Source: Clostridiaceae bacterium Marseille-Q3526 (GTDB lineage Bacteria; Bacillota; Clostridia; Lachnospirales; Lachnospiraceae). From it: a stretch of 64,000 nt of DNA. How positions within the stretch are numbered: the stretch's first letter is position 1; each line of letters starts with the position of its first letter. The stretch is from the NCBI GenBank assembly GCA_018223375.1, contig JAGTTS010000004.1, positions 248,001-312,000 on the forward strand. Direction: 5' to 3'. This document shows positions 41,272-49,985 of this stretch, piece by piece. A program made the translations under genes and the position numbers. The notes beneath the pieces are model-generated. The model had not been told where the DNA came from. It searched no databases and saw nothing but the letters and a program-made list of their open reading frames with translations.

Positions 41272-41403
41272 GCAAAAAGAAACCCTGCCGGGTAATGGCA
41301 GGGTGAAAATACAGTGTTATTTCCCTACGTTGGCATTATCCAAGTCAGGTTCTAGGTCGAAATTCGCAATTTCCTCTCAGCCTGTTTACAAGCTCCCTGT
41401 TGT
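41272..41403 (-). promoter_or_regulatory. TPP riboswitch (THI element) with terminator
   Basis: On the minus strand the aptamer runs ACAGGGAGCT, then GGCTGAGAGGA, ACCTGACTTGGATAATGCCA and CGTAGGGAA (about 41401-41321), the conserved parts of the TPP aptamer. An expression platform follows: ACCCTGCC-ATTACCC-GGCAGGGT with T residues (41304-41273), an intrinsic terminator. High TPP should stop transcription of the transporter operon. Confidence 0.95.
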
Positions 41404-41425
41404 ATATAAATATGTAACAGGATTG

Positions 41426-41454
41426 ATTTTAACACAGGAAGGAATATTTGTAAA
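41426..41454 (-). promoter_or_regulatory. Promoter of the TPP-riboswitch operon
   Basis: On the minus strand TTTACA (41454-41449), 17 bp, TAAAAT (41431-41426), upstream of the aptamer. Confidence 0.6.
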
Positions 41455-41551
41455 GAAAATTGGAGATGCCATTCATTATCAGGGGCAGCGTATGTTTTGG
41501 TAAGCGCGGGGAGGTGCTGTGAGAGAAAAAGAAGGAAAAGTCAGAAAACAC

Positions 41552-41580
41552 TTGATTTTTATTCGGAAATAAAATATAAT
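41552..41580 (+). promoter_or_regulatory. Promoter of the desulfoferrodoxin gene
   Basis: TTGATT (41552-41557), 17 bp, TATAAT (41575-41580). The AT-rich sequence around the -10 box would suit a PerR-type operator, but no clear box is visible. Confidence 0.65.
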
Positions 41581-41620
41581 AATAACAGTTACTAAGATTG
41601 GTTCGTAAGGAGGAAATAAA

Positions 41621-42001
41621 ATGAGTCTGAAATTTTATGTTTGTCAGCATTGCGGAAATATTGTTACTTTTGTAAAGGACGCAGGGGTTCCTGTGATGTG
41701 CTGCGGCGAGAAGATGAGCGAGCTCATCCCGGGAACCAGCGACGGCGCTCATGAGAAGCACGTTCCTGTCGTAGAGGCAGAGGGAAAGAAGATTACGGTG
41801 AAGGTAGGAGAGGCAGAGCATCCGATGTTAGAGGCTCACTGGATCCAGTGGATTGCCCTGGAGACTAAGAAGGGCAGCCAGATCAAGTATCTGAACCCAG
41901 GCGAGAAGCCGGAGGCTCAGTTTATTCTCAGCGAGGACGACGAGGCAGTGGCAGCTTACGAATACTGCAACCTTCACGGACTCTGGAAGAAGGAGATCTA
42001 A
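41621..42001 (+). CDS. dfx: Desulfoferrodoxin (superoxide reductase)
   Basis: 126 aa with two iron centres: the N-terminal desulforedoxin-like Cys set (FYVCQHCGN, later MCCGEKM) and the C-terminal superoxide reductase centre, His in HEKHVPV, HPMLEAHWIQW and the Cys/His of YEYCNLHGLWK. It reduces superoxide to peroxide in the cytosol of anaerobes with electrons from rubredoxin. AAGGAGG precedes the ATG. It appears monocistronic, ending at a strong two-way terminator. Confidence 0.95.
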   Translation: MSLKFYVCQHCGNIVTFVKDAGVPVMCCGEKMSELIPGTSDGAHEKHVPVVEAEGKKITVKVGEAEHPMLEAHWIQWIALETKKGSQIKYLNPGEKPEAQFILSEDDEAVAAYEYCNLHGLWKKEI

Positions 42002-42038
42002 AATAAAAACGGCGTTCAGCGGTTTTCTTTGACAAAAG

Positions 42039-42095
42039 AGGGAGGAAGCGTTTTCCACTGCCTTTGGCGGAGCAGGAAAATGCTTCCTCCCTTTC
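42039..42095. terminator. Bidirectional terminator
   Basis: GAGGGAGGAAGCGTTTTCC and GGAAAATGCTTCCTCCC form a long stem between two convergent genes, with T residues on the exit side of each strand. Confidence 0.85.
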
Positions 42096-42100
42096 TGCGT

Positions 42101-42379
42101 TTATTTTTTCTTCCCTCCCAGTTTTTTAGAGAGAGTTCTGAGCATTTCTACCCGCTTTTTCTCAGCGGGACTCATTTTTGCCGTCATAATGGATACCAGA
42201 AGATCTGTTTCCGAGTCTGTAAACTGAAACTGGCCGGAACCGGCGGCCATGCTCATAAATAGGGGCATCAGCTTGTCTTTAGGAGTCTGTTCTACCGTTT
42301 CCGCCAGCTTTGTCAAATAGTTTAACTTTTCCTGATTCATGGTTTTTAATCTTGGATCCTGTTTCCAGGCTGCGTTCAT
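42101..42379 (-). CDS. Small conserved protein of unknown function
   Basis: 92 aa, MNAAWKQDPRLKTMNQEKLN, helical and basic at the end (SKKLGGKKK). It contains KLMPLFMSMAAGSGQFQFTD and ETDLLVSIMTAKMSPAEKKR, a pattern I associate with a small Lachnospiraceae protein found next to its present neighbour. The function is unknown. The gene is read together with the 181-aa gene upstream, 19 bases apart. Confidence 0.65.
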   Translation of the reverse strand: MNAAWKQDPRLKTMNQEKLNYLTKLAETVEQTPKDKLMPLFMSMAAGSGQFQFTDSETDLLVSIMTAKMSPAEKKRVEMLRTLSKKLGGKKK

Positions 42380-42398
42380 ATCGATCCATCCTTTCCTT

Positions 42399-42944
42399 TT
42401 ATATGCCCTGCATGGTCTGCATGAGAAGCTGGGCCGTTTCCAGCTTTGACTGCTGCTCTGGGGGCAGCATGTTTTTCAGATGCTCAATGGAAAAATGCGG
42501 TCCGCCTCTGAGGGGACGGCTGGAGGAGCCGCGCCCGTCTTCCTCATCCCCGCATACGCTGCTTTTTTCGGCTTCTGCCGCGCCTGCGGGACCGTCCTCC
42601 GCAGATGCTCGGTAGGACTGGTAAATCCGGGAGCCTTGGAGAAAATTTACAATCAGATCAATAAATTCCTGCTCCTCGGACGTTCCGTAGGGCTTCATGG
42701 CGTTTAACATATCGAGCGGTGAATCGGAGGCGTTTTCCTCCAGAGAGCAGATACCTACCATGCCGTCCTCCTTCTGCTCAAAAAGCTTCATGGTGCGGTT
42801 CAGCTCACTGAGCTTTACGATCATGGAAAAAAAGCGCTGCTCCGGCACATGTATGTAGGGAAGGGCGGCTTTGATCATCTGCAGGTGGGGGGAGGCGGTC
42901 AGATAATCTAAATCCGTCATTTTTAAATCAGATTCCGTTTTCAT
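42399..42944 (-). CDS. Conserved protein of unknown function
   Basis: 181 aa from the ATG at 42944, which has GAGG eight bases upstream; a longer in-frame start is not supported by a ribosome site. The N-terminal half is helical (DLDYLTASPHLQMIKAALPY, FSMIVKLSELNRTMKLFEQ), the second half is acidic and low complexity (ASAEDGPAGAAEAEKSSVC) and ends with a Gln-rich helix. It pairs with the 92-aa gene downstream. No function can be stated. Confidence 0.65.
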   Translation of the reverse strand: MKTESDLKMTDLDYLTASPHLQMIKAALPYIHVPEQRFFSMIVKLSELNRTMKLFEQKEDGMVGICSLEENASDSPLDMLNAMKPYGTSEEQEFIDLIVNFLQGSRIYQSYRASAEDGPAGAAEAEKSSVCGDEEDGRGSSSRPLRGGPHFSIEHLKNMLPPEQQSKLETAQLLMQTMQGI

Positions 42945-43100
42945 GGAAATAACCTCTTTTTGGGAATTCTTTTTTAACCCAATATATGCAAAGCTGCCTG
43001 AAAACATGATACAGGGAAGAAAGCTGCCTCGTCCGCAGCGCGAAGACGTCACAGCCTGTTTTGGAAAAGCATATAATAAAGCAGATGGGAGGTAAAAACA

Positions 43101-43244
43101 GTGGGAATCCGTTTAATTATAGAAGGAAACACAGCGTATGAAATTGACGAAGACTGTCTGGCAGCCAGACAGGAAATCTGGGACAGCGATTCTGAGGAAA
43201 AGCCCCGGGAAAATCAGGAGGAACGCCGCCGCGCAAAAAATTAG
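43101..43244 (+). CDS. 47-aa small conserved protein
   Basis: Starts with GTG, with GGGAGG eight bases upstream: MGIRLIIEGNTAYEIDEDCL, then an acidic and basic tail (EEKPRENQEERRRAKN). The start 'IRLIIEGNxxYEID(E)' is familiar from short proteins in Lachnospiraceae genomes, without a known role. It is divergent from the 181-aa gene. Confidence 0.6.
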   Translation: MGIRLIIEGNTAYEIDEDCLAARQEIWDSDSEEKPRENQEERRRAKN

Positions 43245-43270
43245 ATCAAACCGCTCCCCTATTTTTCTGA

Positions 43271-43299
43271 TTGTCCTGACAGAGGATTTATGATAAAAT
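43271..43299 (+). promoter_or_regulatory. Promoter of the molybdenum hydroxylase operon
   Basis: TTGTCC (43271-43276), 17 bp, TAAAAT (43294-43299), about 130 bases upstream of the first gene. Confidence 0.55.
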
Positions 43300-43365
43300 T
43301 TAAGAAAGAGTTAAGAGTAGAAGAAGAATTTCAACTGACTGAAAAATAAGAAACAGACGCGGCGC

Positions 43366-43400
43366 AGAAGCCCGGAGGCCGGACAAGGCTCCGGGCTTCT
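43366..43400 (+). promoter_or_regulatory. Strong hairpin in the leader of the molybdenum hydroxylase operon
   Basis: AGAAGCCCGGAG (43366-43377) pairs perfectly with CTCCGGGCTTCT (43389-43400). There is no T run after it, and the ribosome site of the first gene starts 14 bases later, so it may affect translation or RNA stability. Confidence 0.5.
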
Positions 43401-43427
43401 GTCCGGATGATAAAAGGAGGGGATCCT

Positions 43428-44234
43428 GTGATTCATTACAACCACTTTATTATGGCAGAGAGTCTGGACGAGGCCTATGAGCTGAACCGGAAAAAGTCGG
43501 CTGTGATCTGCGGCGGCTTCTGCTGGCTGAGACTTCAGAACCGCACAGTTCAGACGATGATTGATTTAAGCGGTCTGGGGCTTGACCAGATTGAGGAGAC
43601 GGAGGAAGGATTCGAGATAGGATCCATGGTCTCCCTGAGAAAGCTGGAAACTCACAAGAGCTTTCAGGCATGGACAAGGGGGGCGGGAGCTGACAGCCTG
43701 CGGCACATCGTGGGAACACAGTTTAGAAACTGCGCTACCGTAGGGGGCAGCATCTACGGCCGCTTTGGTTTTTCAGACGTGCTGACGCTGTTTCTGGCTC
43801 TGGACGCCCAGGTAAAGCTGTTTAAGGGAGGCGTGCTTCCTCTCAGAGAGTTTTTAGACCGGGAGGAGGACGGAGATATTCTGCTTTCTGTTCTGGTGAA
43901 AAAGGGACAGGCTTTTGCCGCCTATGAGAGTATGAGGAACGAGGCGGTGGACTTCCCGGTGCTGACGGCGGCAGTCTGTCTGAGAGACGGCCAGTTTACC
44001 GTTTCCGTGGGGGCCAGACCAGGAAAGGCAAGAGCATATTCAGTTCCTGAGACGGAACTTTCAGGGGAAGCGGATCAGAGGGACGAGGCAGTGAAGGCGC
44101 TGACAGAGAAATTTACATATGGAACGAATATGAGAGCTTCCGCCGAGTACAGAAAATATCTGGCAGGCGTTCTGGTTTCCAGATGCCTGAACCGGATCGA
44201 AGCAGACAGGAAGGAGGAAACGTCATGGAATTAA
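43428..44234 (+). CDS. Molybdenum hydroxylase, FAD-binding subunit
   Basis: 268 aa from GTG 43428, with AAGGAGGGG upstream. It has the FAD-binding pattern of the medium subunit of xanthine dehydrogenase-type enzymes: SAVICGGFCWLRLQNRTVQT in place of the usual GG(T/S)D loop, IGSMVSLRKLETH, then VGTQFRNCATVGGSIYGRFG and LALDAQVKLF. It passes electrons from the iron-sulfur subunit to the acceptor. First gene of a four-gene operon; it overlaps the next gene by ten bases. Confidence 0.88.
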   Translation: MIHYNHFIMAESLDEAYELNRKKSAVICGGFCWLRLQNRTVQTMIDLSGLGLDQIEETEEGFEIGSMVSLRKLETHKSFQAWTRGAGADSLRHIVGTQFRNCATVGGSIYGRFGFSDVLTLFLALDAQVKLFKGGVLPLREFLDREEDGDILLSVLVKKGQAFAAYESMRNEAVDFPVLTAAVCLRDGQFTVSVGARPGKARAYSVPETELSGEADQRDEAVKALTEKFTYGTNMRASAEYRKYLAGVLVSRCLNRIEADRKEETSWN

Positions 44235-44716
44235 AATGCATCATTAACGGATGTCCGGTGGCAGCCGACGTGGCGGCGGATCTGTCTCTTCTTCAGTTTC
44301 TCAGAGCGCAGGGATACAAAAGCGTCAAATGCGGCTGCGAGACGACAAACTGCGGCCTCTGTACAGTCTGGCTGGACAGCACTCCGGTGCTTTCCTGCGC
44401 TGTGCCGGCCATGCGGACTCAGGGACGCCAGGTGACGACGCTGGAGGGGCTTAAAGAAGAGGCGGAAGAATTCGGCCGCTTTCTGGGAGAGCAGGGAGCC
44501 GAACAGTGCGGTTTCTGCTCGCCGGGATTTATCATGAACGTGCTGGCTATGGAGAGAGAATTTGATACGATTCCTTCTTCTGATGAAATACGGGAATATC
44601 TGTCCGGAAATCTCTGCCGCTGCACTGGCTATGCGGGCCAGATGCGGGCGATCAGAAACTGGCTGGAATACAGAAAAACAAAGAAAGGGGGAGATGCTTC
44701 ATGCAGAAAACAGTAG
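44225..44716 (+). CDS. Molybdenum hydroxylase, [2Fe-2S] subunit
   Basis: 163 aa from ATG 44225 (AAGGAGG upstream). The N-terminal plant-type ferredoxin domain binds the first cluster (KCGCETTNCGLCTV and the Cys in VLSCAVPA); the helical C-terminal domain binds the second (EQCGFCSPGF and NLCRCTGYAG). It connects the molybdenum and FAD subunits. It overlaps its neighbours on both sides, so the three subunits are co-translated. Confidence 0.94.
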   Translation: MELKCIINGCPVAADVAADLSLLQFLRAQGYKSVKCGCETTNCGLCTVWLDSTPVLSCAVPAMRTQGRQVTTLEGLKEEAEEFGRFLGEQGAEQCGFCSPGFIMNVLAMEREFDTIPSSDEIREYLSGNLCRCTGYAGQMRAIRNWLEYRKTKKGGDASCRKQ

Positions 44717-47070
44717 ATCTGGAACAGGAAAACAGACTGCCTGATTTTGGAAAAACTGTGCGGGAGGACAAGGAGGAGCGTTTGAGAAAACAGGGCTTTG
44801 TCACCCGTCCGACTATGAAAAAGGACGCCATGGCTCTTATGACGGGACGTCCGGTTTACACAGACGATATGGCTCCCTCTGACTGCCTGATCGTGAAGGC
44901 GCTGAGAAGCCCTCACGCTCACGCGCTGGTAAAGGAAATCCACACAGAGCAGGCTAAGAAGGTGCCTGGCGTGGTTTGCGTGCTGACCTGGAAGGATTCT
45001 CCTCAGCTTCGCTTTACCCAGGCGGGACAGACCTATCCGGAGCCAAGCCCCTATGACCGGTATATTATTGACAGAAGAGTCCGGTTTGCAGGAGACGTGG
45101 CCGCCATTGTGGCAGCTGAAACGGAAGCGGCGGCAGATAAGGCCCTGAAGCTGATTCAGGTGGAGTACGAGGTTCTGACGCCTGTGCTGGATTTTCGGAC
45201 AGCGAAGGACAATCCCGTGCTGGTTCACCCGGAGGAGGACTGGAAGGCTCTCTGTCCGGTAGGAGCGGACAATAAGAGAAATCTCTGTGCCAGCGGCAGC
45301 GAGGAGGAAGGGGACGTGGAGGGAACCTTTGCGCGCTGCGATCTGGTGATAGAGCGTACCTACCACACAAAGGCCAATAATCAGACAATGATGGAGACCT
45401 TTAGAAGCTATACGTTCCTGGACGCGTTCGGACGTCTGAACGTGGTTTCCTCCACCCAGATTCCGTTCCATATCAGAAGGATTTTAGCCAACGCCCTGGG
45501 TATTGAAAAATCCAGAGTCCGGGTGGTGAAGCCTCGGATCGGCGGCGGTTTCGGAGCCAAGCAGACAGGAGTTTCAGAGATTTATCCGGCTCTCGTCACC
45601 ATGAAAACAGGCCGTCCGGCCAGGATGGTGTATTCCAGATATGAGTCCATGATAGCAGCGTCTCCCCGCCACGAGATGGAAATCCGTGTGAAGATGGGAT
45701 TGTCCAAAGAGGGAATGGTCCGGGCCGTGGACGTTTACACCCTGTCCAACACAGGCGCTTACGGAGAACACGGCCCTACAACTGTGGGATTGTCAGGACA
45801 TAAGTCCATTCCCATCTATACGCCGGAGGCGTTCCGCTTTGCCTATGATGTAGTTTACACGAATCATCAGTCCTCCGGAGCCTATCGGGGATACGGGGCG
45901 ACTCAGGGACTTTTTGCAGTGGAATCTGCCTTAAACGAGGCGGCCGATCTGCTGGGAATCGATCCCCTCGCTATCCGCAGGATGAATTTCCTGAAGGAGG
46001 GCCAGATTATGCCGGCCTATTACCATGAACTTCTGGAAAGCTGTCACGTGGAGGAGTGCATGGATCGGGCCGCCAGGATGATGAACTGGGAAGAAAAGTT
46101 CCCCAGGCGCGACATGGGCAATGGCAAGGTCCGCGGAGTGGGAGTGGGCATTTCCATGCAGGGCTCCGGCATCTCCGGCGTGGACGTGGGAACTGTGTCC
46201 ATCCGTCTGGCAGACAGCGGCCACTACAATATGATGATCGGCGCGACAGATATGGGAACGGGCTGCGATACGATTTTAGCCCAGATTGCGGCGGACTGCC
46301 TGGAGTGCGATGTGGATCAGATTGTGGTTTCCGGTGTGGATACAGATAATTCTCCCTATGATTCCGGATCCTATGCTTCCAGCACCACCTACATAACAGG
46401 TATGGCGGCTGTGCAGGCCTGCGGACAGCTGAGAGAGAAGATTGTGAAGAAGGGATCAGACATGCTCGGCGCCGATCCGGAACAGACGGACTTTGACGGC
46501 GCGGTTGTCTATGTGCTGGGGGAGGAGGAAAGAAAAGTTTCCCTGGCGGACATTTCCACCAGAAGTATGTGCGGAAACAATATGGCTCTGGAAGCCTCGG
46601 CATCCCACTCTTCCCCTAAATCTCCGCCGCCGTTTATGTGCGGAATGGCAGAGGTGGAGGTAGATCTGGCTACCGGGCAGATCGAGGTAGTGAACTATAA
46701 GGCGGCTGTGGACTGCGGAACAGTTGTCAATCCGCCTCTTGCCAGAGTCCAGGCGGAGGGCGGCATTGTCCAGGGAATCGGAATGACGCTCTACGAGGAT
46801 ATCAATTATACAGAGAAGGGCCGTCTGAAGGAGAATTCCTTTATGCAGTACAAGATTCCGTCCAGGCTGGAAATTCCGGATCTGCAGGTGGAGTTTGAAT
46901 CCAGCTACGAGCCTACAGGGCCGTTTGGCGCCAAATCCATCGGCGAGGTGGTAATCAACACGCCTGCGCCTGCCATTGCCCAGGCGGTTTATCACGCTAC
47001 AGGCCTCTGGTTCAGGGAACTTCCCATTACCCCGGAGAAGATTATCAGAGGACTGGGAAAACTGAAATGA
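44701..47070 (+). CDS. Molybdenum hydroxylase, catalytic subunit (xanthine dehydrogenase family)
   Basis: 789 aa, full length for the large subunit. Marks of the family: GRPVYTDDM at the start of the aldehyde oxidase domain, IGGGFGAKQTGVSEI (molybdopterin contact), SGAYRGYGATQGLFAVES, MQGSGISGVDVGTVSIRLAD, and GPFGAKSIGEVVINTPAPAI with the probable catalytic Glu. The substrate cannot be read; purines or other N-heterocycles are likely. It may belong to the selenium-dependent group, but no selD or yqe genes are in the window. Confidence 0.92.
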   Translation: MQKTVDLEQENRLPDFGKTVREDKEERLRKQGFVTRPTMKKDAMALMTGRPVYTDDMAPSDCLIVKALRSPHAHALVKEIHTEQAKKVPGVVCVLTWKDSPQLRFTQAGQTYPEPSPYDRYIIDRRVRFAGDVAAIVAAETEAAADKALKLIQVEYEVLTPVLDFRTAKDNPVLVHPEEDWKALCPVGADNKRNLCASGSEEEGDVEGTFARCDLVIERTYHTKANNQTMMETFRSYTFLDAFGRLNVVSSTQIPFHIRRILANALGIEKSRVRVVKPRIGGGFGAKQTGVSEIYPALVTMKTGRPARMVYSRYESMIAASPRHEMEIRVKMGLSKEGMVRAVDVYTLSNTGAYGEHGPTTVGLSGHKSIPIYTPEAFRFAYDVVYTNHQSSGAYRGYGATQGLFAVESALNEAADLLGIDPLAIRRMNFLKEGQIMPAYYHELLESCHVEECMDRAARMMNWEEKFPRRDMGNGKVRGVGVGISMQGSGISGVDVGTVSIRLADSGHYNMMIGATDMGTGCDTILAQIAADCLECDVDQIVVSGVDTDNSPYDSGSYASSTTYITGMAAVQACGQLREKIVKKGSDMLGADPEQTDFDGAVVYVLGEEERKVSLADISTRSMCGNNMALEASASHSSPKSPPPFMCGMAEVEVDLATGQIEVVNYKAAVDCGTVVNPPLARVQAEGGIVQGIGMTLYEDINYTEKGRLKENSFMQYKIPSRLEIPDLQVEFESSYEPTGPFGAKSIGEVVINTPAPAIAQAVYHATGLWFRELPITPEKIIRGLGKLK

Positions 47071-47666
47071 TCTTTTGTATTCTTCTGGCTTCCGGGCTGT
47101 CCAGGAGGTTTCAGGGAGAAAATAAGCTGTTTTACCAGGTGGAGGGTCTGCCGATGTACCGGCGGGCCCTGTCCTGTGCCTGCCGTGTGAGAGAAGAGCT
47201 GAAGGCAGAGCGGGGATGGGAAGTGCAGATTGTTCTGGTGACCGCTTATGAGGAGATCGCCGCAGAAGCAGGGAAGGCCTCCGCTCTCGCTGTCAGAAAC
47301 AGAGAGCCGGAGGCAGGGATTTCCCGCTCTGTCCGCCTGGGCGTTCAGGCGGCGGATCCCAGACTGGACGACTGGCTGATGTTTTCTGTCTGCGATCAGC
47401 CGTGGCTGAGAGCAGAGGAGGTAAAGGCTATGATTACCCGGACGATCCGGTCAGGAAAGGGGATCGGAGCTCTGTCCTTTCAGGGAGAGCCGGGCAATCC
47501 CGTCCTGTTTCGGGGGGATTACCGCGGGGAACTGTGCGCTCTCCTGGGGGATCGTGGCGGCAAGTCAGTGCTCAGAAACCATCTGGAGGACGTGGTTCTG
47601 ACAGAGGTTTCCAATGCAAAGGCTCTTTCAGATGTGGACGAGAGGCCTCTGGACGGCGGCCTGTAA
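47067..47666 (+). CDS. mocA: MocA-like molybdenum cofactor nucleotidyltransferase
   Basis: 199 aa. The N-terminal nucleotide-binding signature LLASGLSRRFQGENKLFYQV corresponds to LAxGxSxRxGxxK of the MobA/MocA group; FSVCDQPWLRAEEVKAM gives the metal-binding Asp, and GEPGNPVLFRGDY matches the later conserved block. It would attach CMP (or GMP) to molybdopterin for the hydroxylase encoded just before it; the reading frames overlap by four bases. Cytidylyl specificity is inferred from the linkage to a xanthine dehydrogenase-type enzyme. Confidence 0.85.
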   Translation: MIFCILLASGLSRRFQGENKLFYQVEGLPMYRRALSCACRVREELKAERGWEVQIVLVTAYEEIAAEAGKASALAVRNREPEAGISRSVRLGVQAADPRLDDWLMFSVCDQPWLRAEEVKAMITRTIRSGKGIGALSFQGEPGNPVLFRGDYRGELCALLGDRGGKSVLRNHLEDVVLTEVSNAKALSDVDERPLDGGL

Positions 47667-47715
47667 CCGCCGGTCCGAACCGCTTTGCCCCGTTTTCCTG
47701 ACAGCCGCCTTGGCG

Positions 47716-48189
47716 CTAAATTTCCTTCATGGCCAGAACGCTGTTCTGATACTCGCCTGTAAAGGTAACTTCGCGTCCAAACCAGGTGGGAGGCACAAAC
47801 CGGTCTGCCTCCTCTTTTGAGGAGAATTCCACCTCTGCCAGAACCAGCCCCTGATAAGCTCCTTCAAATACGTCCAGCTCAATGGTAAGCGGAGAGGCTG
47901 GAATGCCTGCGTCCTTTGCGGGAATGAGATACCGTTTCTTAGTGAGAACCAGGCCGTCGGCCTTTGCCAGCAGATGGGCGTAGGACTGGGCGTTTAAGGG
48001 GAGATTGTACTCTTCTCTGGCCATTTTCCCGCGGGATTTGTAGGTGAGATAGAAGGAATCGTCCTGCCTGCGGATCCGCACCACCGGATCCACAGACAGA
48101 TAGGCCTGCTCGATCTGCAGAAACGGATAGGAAAGACAGTTTTCCGGCATTTCTGCAGCTTCAATGAGATACTTTCGTTCGATTTCCAT
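47716..48189 (-). CDS. CYTH domain protein
   Basis: 157 aa beginning MEIERKYLI, the E-x-E-x-K signature of CYTH (triphosphate tunnel metalloenzyme) proteins, followed by alternating charged strands (VVRIRRQDDSFYLTYKSRGK, LTIELDVFEGAYQGLVLAEV, VEFSSKEEADRF). These enzymes hydrolyse inorganic triphosphate or act as adenylate cyclases; for short bacterial members triphosphatase activity is the usual guess. It is convergent with the hydroxylase operon. Confidence 0.9.
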   Translation of the reverse strand: MEIERKYLIEAAEMPENCLSYPFLQIEQAYLSVDPVVRIRRQDDSFYLTYKSRGKMAREEYNLPLNAQSYAHLLAKADGLVLTKKRYLIPAKDAGIPASPLTIELDVFEGAYQGLVLAEVEFSSKEEADRFVPPTWFGREVTFTGEYQNSVLAMKEI

Positions 48190-48281
48190 ATAGTTGCGCT
48201 CCTTGATTCATGATTTAACAGAGGTTATTATACCACATTCAGCCCCCAGTTTATCACGGTCAGTAGATATTCTGAAAAAAG

Positions 48282-48520
48282 AATGGTATAATATGAACAC
48301 TTGGCGAGGTTTTTCACGAGTCTAGTGAGAATATATACCTGTCCCACTTAGCGAGGTCTTTTCGAGCTTAGTGGACATGGTATAATAACTCCAAAATGCA
48401 GCTGTGCTTCGCACATCTGCCGCTGCCTCTGGCAGCTGAGACATTTTGTCGTTACCATATCAGGTGAAAACAAATGTCTGCTTTGCAGCCGCTTGTTTTC
48501 CTGCTGATATGGTATAATAT
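48282..48520 (+). repeat. Modular palindromic repeat, copy 2 (order B-A)
   Basis: Module B (48282-48385) comes first and module A (48377-48520) second, the reverse of copy 1, with the border sequence ATGGTATAAT at 48282, about 48376 and 48505. Both modules are over 90 percent similar to copy 1 by eye. The last border supplies TATAAT about 55 bases before the DUF975 gene and could serve as its -10 box. Confidence 0.8.
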
Positions 48521-48567
48521 CGTCAGACGAAACGATATATTGTGCAGGAAACAGAGGAGGAAAACAC

Positions 48568-49344
48568 ATGTGGTCAATCAGCGAGGTGAAGAAGAGAGGC
48601 TGGAGGCAGATTGGTATGTACTACTGGCCGGCGTTTCTTCTGCTTATTTTATTCGGCATAGCCGCCCGTTTTGAGAATTCCATGAACATTCACATGGAAC
48701 GGGCAGTTTACTGGATCGTTCAGGAGGGCCTGGTTCACGGGCTGCTTCATGGCGGATTGCTGCATGGCTTTGAGCTGCCGGACTTCGGATATATGGCGGA
48801 GAGCTTTTTTTACGGAGTGCTGGCTTTATCGGGGCTTGTGGGGATCGGCATTAAAATATTCATCGTCAATCCCATGGAGGTGGGATGTAAACGCTTTTTC
48901 ATGGAAAGCAGGGAGCTTGACCGCTCGGCGGGAATCGACAGGCTTCTTTTTGCATTTATATCTGGAAGCTATCTGAATGTAGTAAAAATTATGTTTTTAA
49001 GGGATTTGTTTATTGCGCTGTGGACGCTGCTTTTCGTCGTTCCGGGAATTGTGAAGAGCTATGAGTATGCGATGATTCCGTATATTTTATCGGAGAATCC
49101 AGAAGCGGATCAGAGAGAGGTTTTTGCCGCCACGAAGGAAATGATGCAGGGAAATAAGTTCCAGCTGTTTGTATTTTTCTTTTCCTTTATTGGATGGCTT
49201 TTCCTGGGAATTCTGTTCTTTGGAATCGGCATGCTGTTTATCAATCCCTATATCCGGGCGGCAGAAGCGGAGGTTTACAGTGAACTCAGAAGACATACAG
49301 GTATGTACCTGAACGGATTTTATGAAAAACAGGAGGAAATGTAA
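48568..49344 (+). CDS. DUF975-type membrane protein
   Basis: 258 aa with five to six transmembrane segments and the features of DUF975: a start with SEVKKRGW, KIFIVNPMEVGCKRFFMESR in the middle and WTLLFVVPGIVKSYEYAMIP followed by ILSENPEADQREVFAATKEM and a hydrophobic end with FINPYIRAAEAEVYSELR. Such integral membrane proteins have no assigned role. GAGGAGG precedes the ATG; the stop overlaps the next start codon by one base. Confidence 0.88.
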   Translation: MWSISEVKKRGWRQIGMYYWPAFLLLILFGIAARFENSMNIHMERAVYWIVQEGLVHGLLHGGLLHGFELPDFGYMAESFFYGVLALSGLVGIGIKIFIVNPMEVGCKRFFMESRELDRSAGIDRLLFAFISGSYLNVVKIMFLRDLFIALWTLLFVVPGIVKSYEYAMIPYILSENPEADQREVFAATKEMMQGNKFQLFVFFFSFIGWLFLGILFFGIGMLFINPYIRAAEAEVYSELRRHTGMYLNGFYEKQEEM

Positions 49345-49898
49345 TGGCAGAGGTTTATGCGTTTTTAGCGGATGGTCTTGAGGAGGTAGAGTGCCTGGCG
49401 GCAGTGGACGTGCTGATCCGGGGCGGTGTTTCGGTAAAACTGATTTCTATTTCAGACAGGAGAGAGGTAACAGGTTCCCATGGCTTTCGGATTACAGCCG
49501 ACGCGGTTCTTGACGAGGTAGATTTAGACGGGGCCGACGCGTACTTTCTCCCGGGCGGCATGCCGGGAACCACTCAGCTGCGAAACTGTGAAAAGCTGTG
49601 TGGCGCTCTTGTGAAGGCGGCGGGAGAGGGAAAACGCCTGGCTGCCATCTGCGCGGCTCCCAGCGTGTTTGGAGAGCTGGGCCTTTTAAATGGAAAGAAG
49701 GCCACCTGCTATCCAGGCTTTGAGGAACACTTAAAGGGCGCGGTTTACACCTCCCAGGGCGTTGTGACAGACGGGGCGGTGACCACGGCCAGAGGGCTGG
49801 GCTATGCGCTGGATCTGGGAATCGAGTTTTTAAGCCTTCTCACCTCCAGAGAGAATGGCCAGGCGGTGAAAGACGCCATCCAGTACGACCAGCATTAA
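49344..49898 (+). CDS. DJ-1/PfpI family protein
   Basis: 184 aa of the DJ-1/YajL group: MAEVYAFLADGLEEVECLAA at the start, VDLDGADAYFLPGGMPGTTQ, and the nucleophile elbow LAAICAAPSVFGELG with the conserved Cys. DJ-1 relatives act as glyoxalases or protein/nucleic acid deglycases and are linked to oxidative stress; these roles are debated. GGAGG lies ahead of the start, and it is read together with the DUF975 gene. Confidence 0.92.
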   Translation: MAEVYAFLADGLEEVECLAAVDVLIRGGVSVKLISISDRREVTGSHGFRITADAVLDEVDLDGADAYFLPGGMPGTTQLRNCEKLCGALVKAAGEGKRLAAICAAPSVFGELGLLNGKKATCYPGFEEHLKGAVYTSQGVVTDGAVTTARGLGYALDLGIEFLSLLTSRENGQAVKDAIQYDQH

Positions 49899-49985
49899 AG
49901 CCGGAGAAATTCAGAAAAAACAAGGAAAAATATAAGAAAATCTCGTGAAAAGCCATATTTTCTACTGGCGTTTACGTAATACATA

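Noticed and set aside
44629..45471. Minus-strand open frame of 280 codons across the hydroxylase iron-sulfur and catalytic genes
   Set aside because: It opposes two conserved, overlapping genes whose motifs are clear, so it is incidental.
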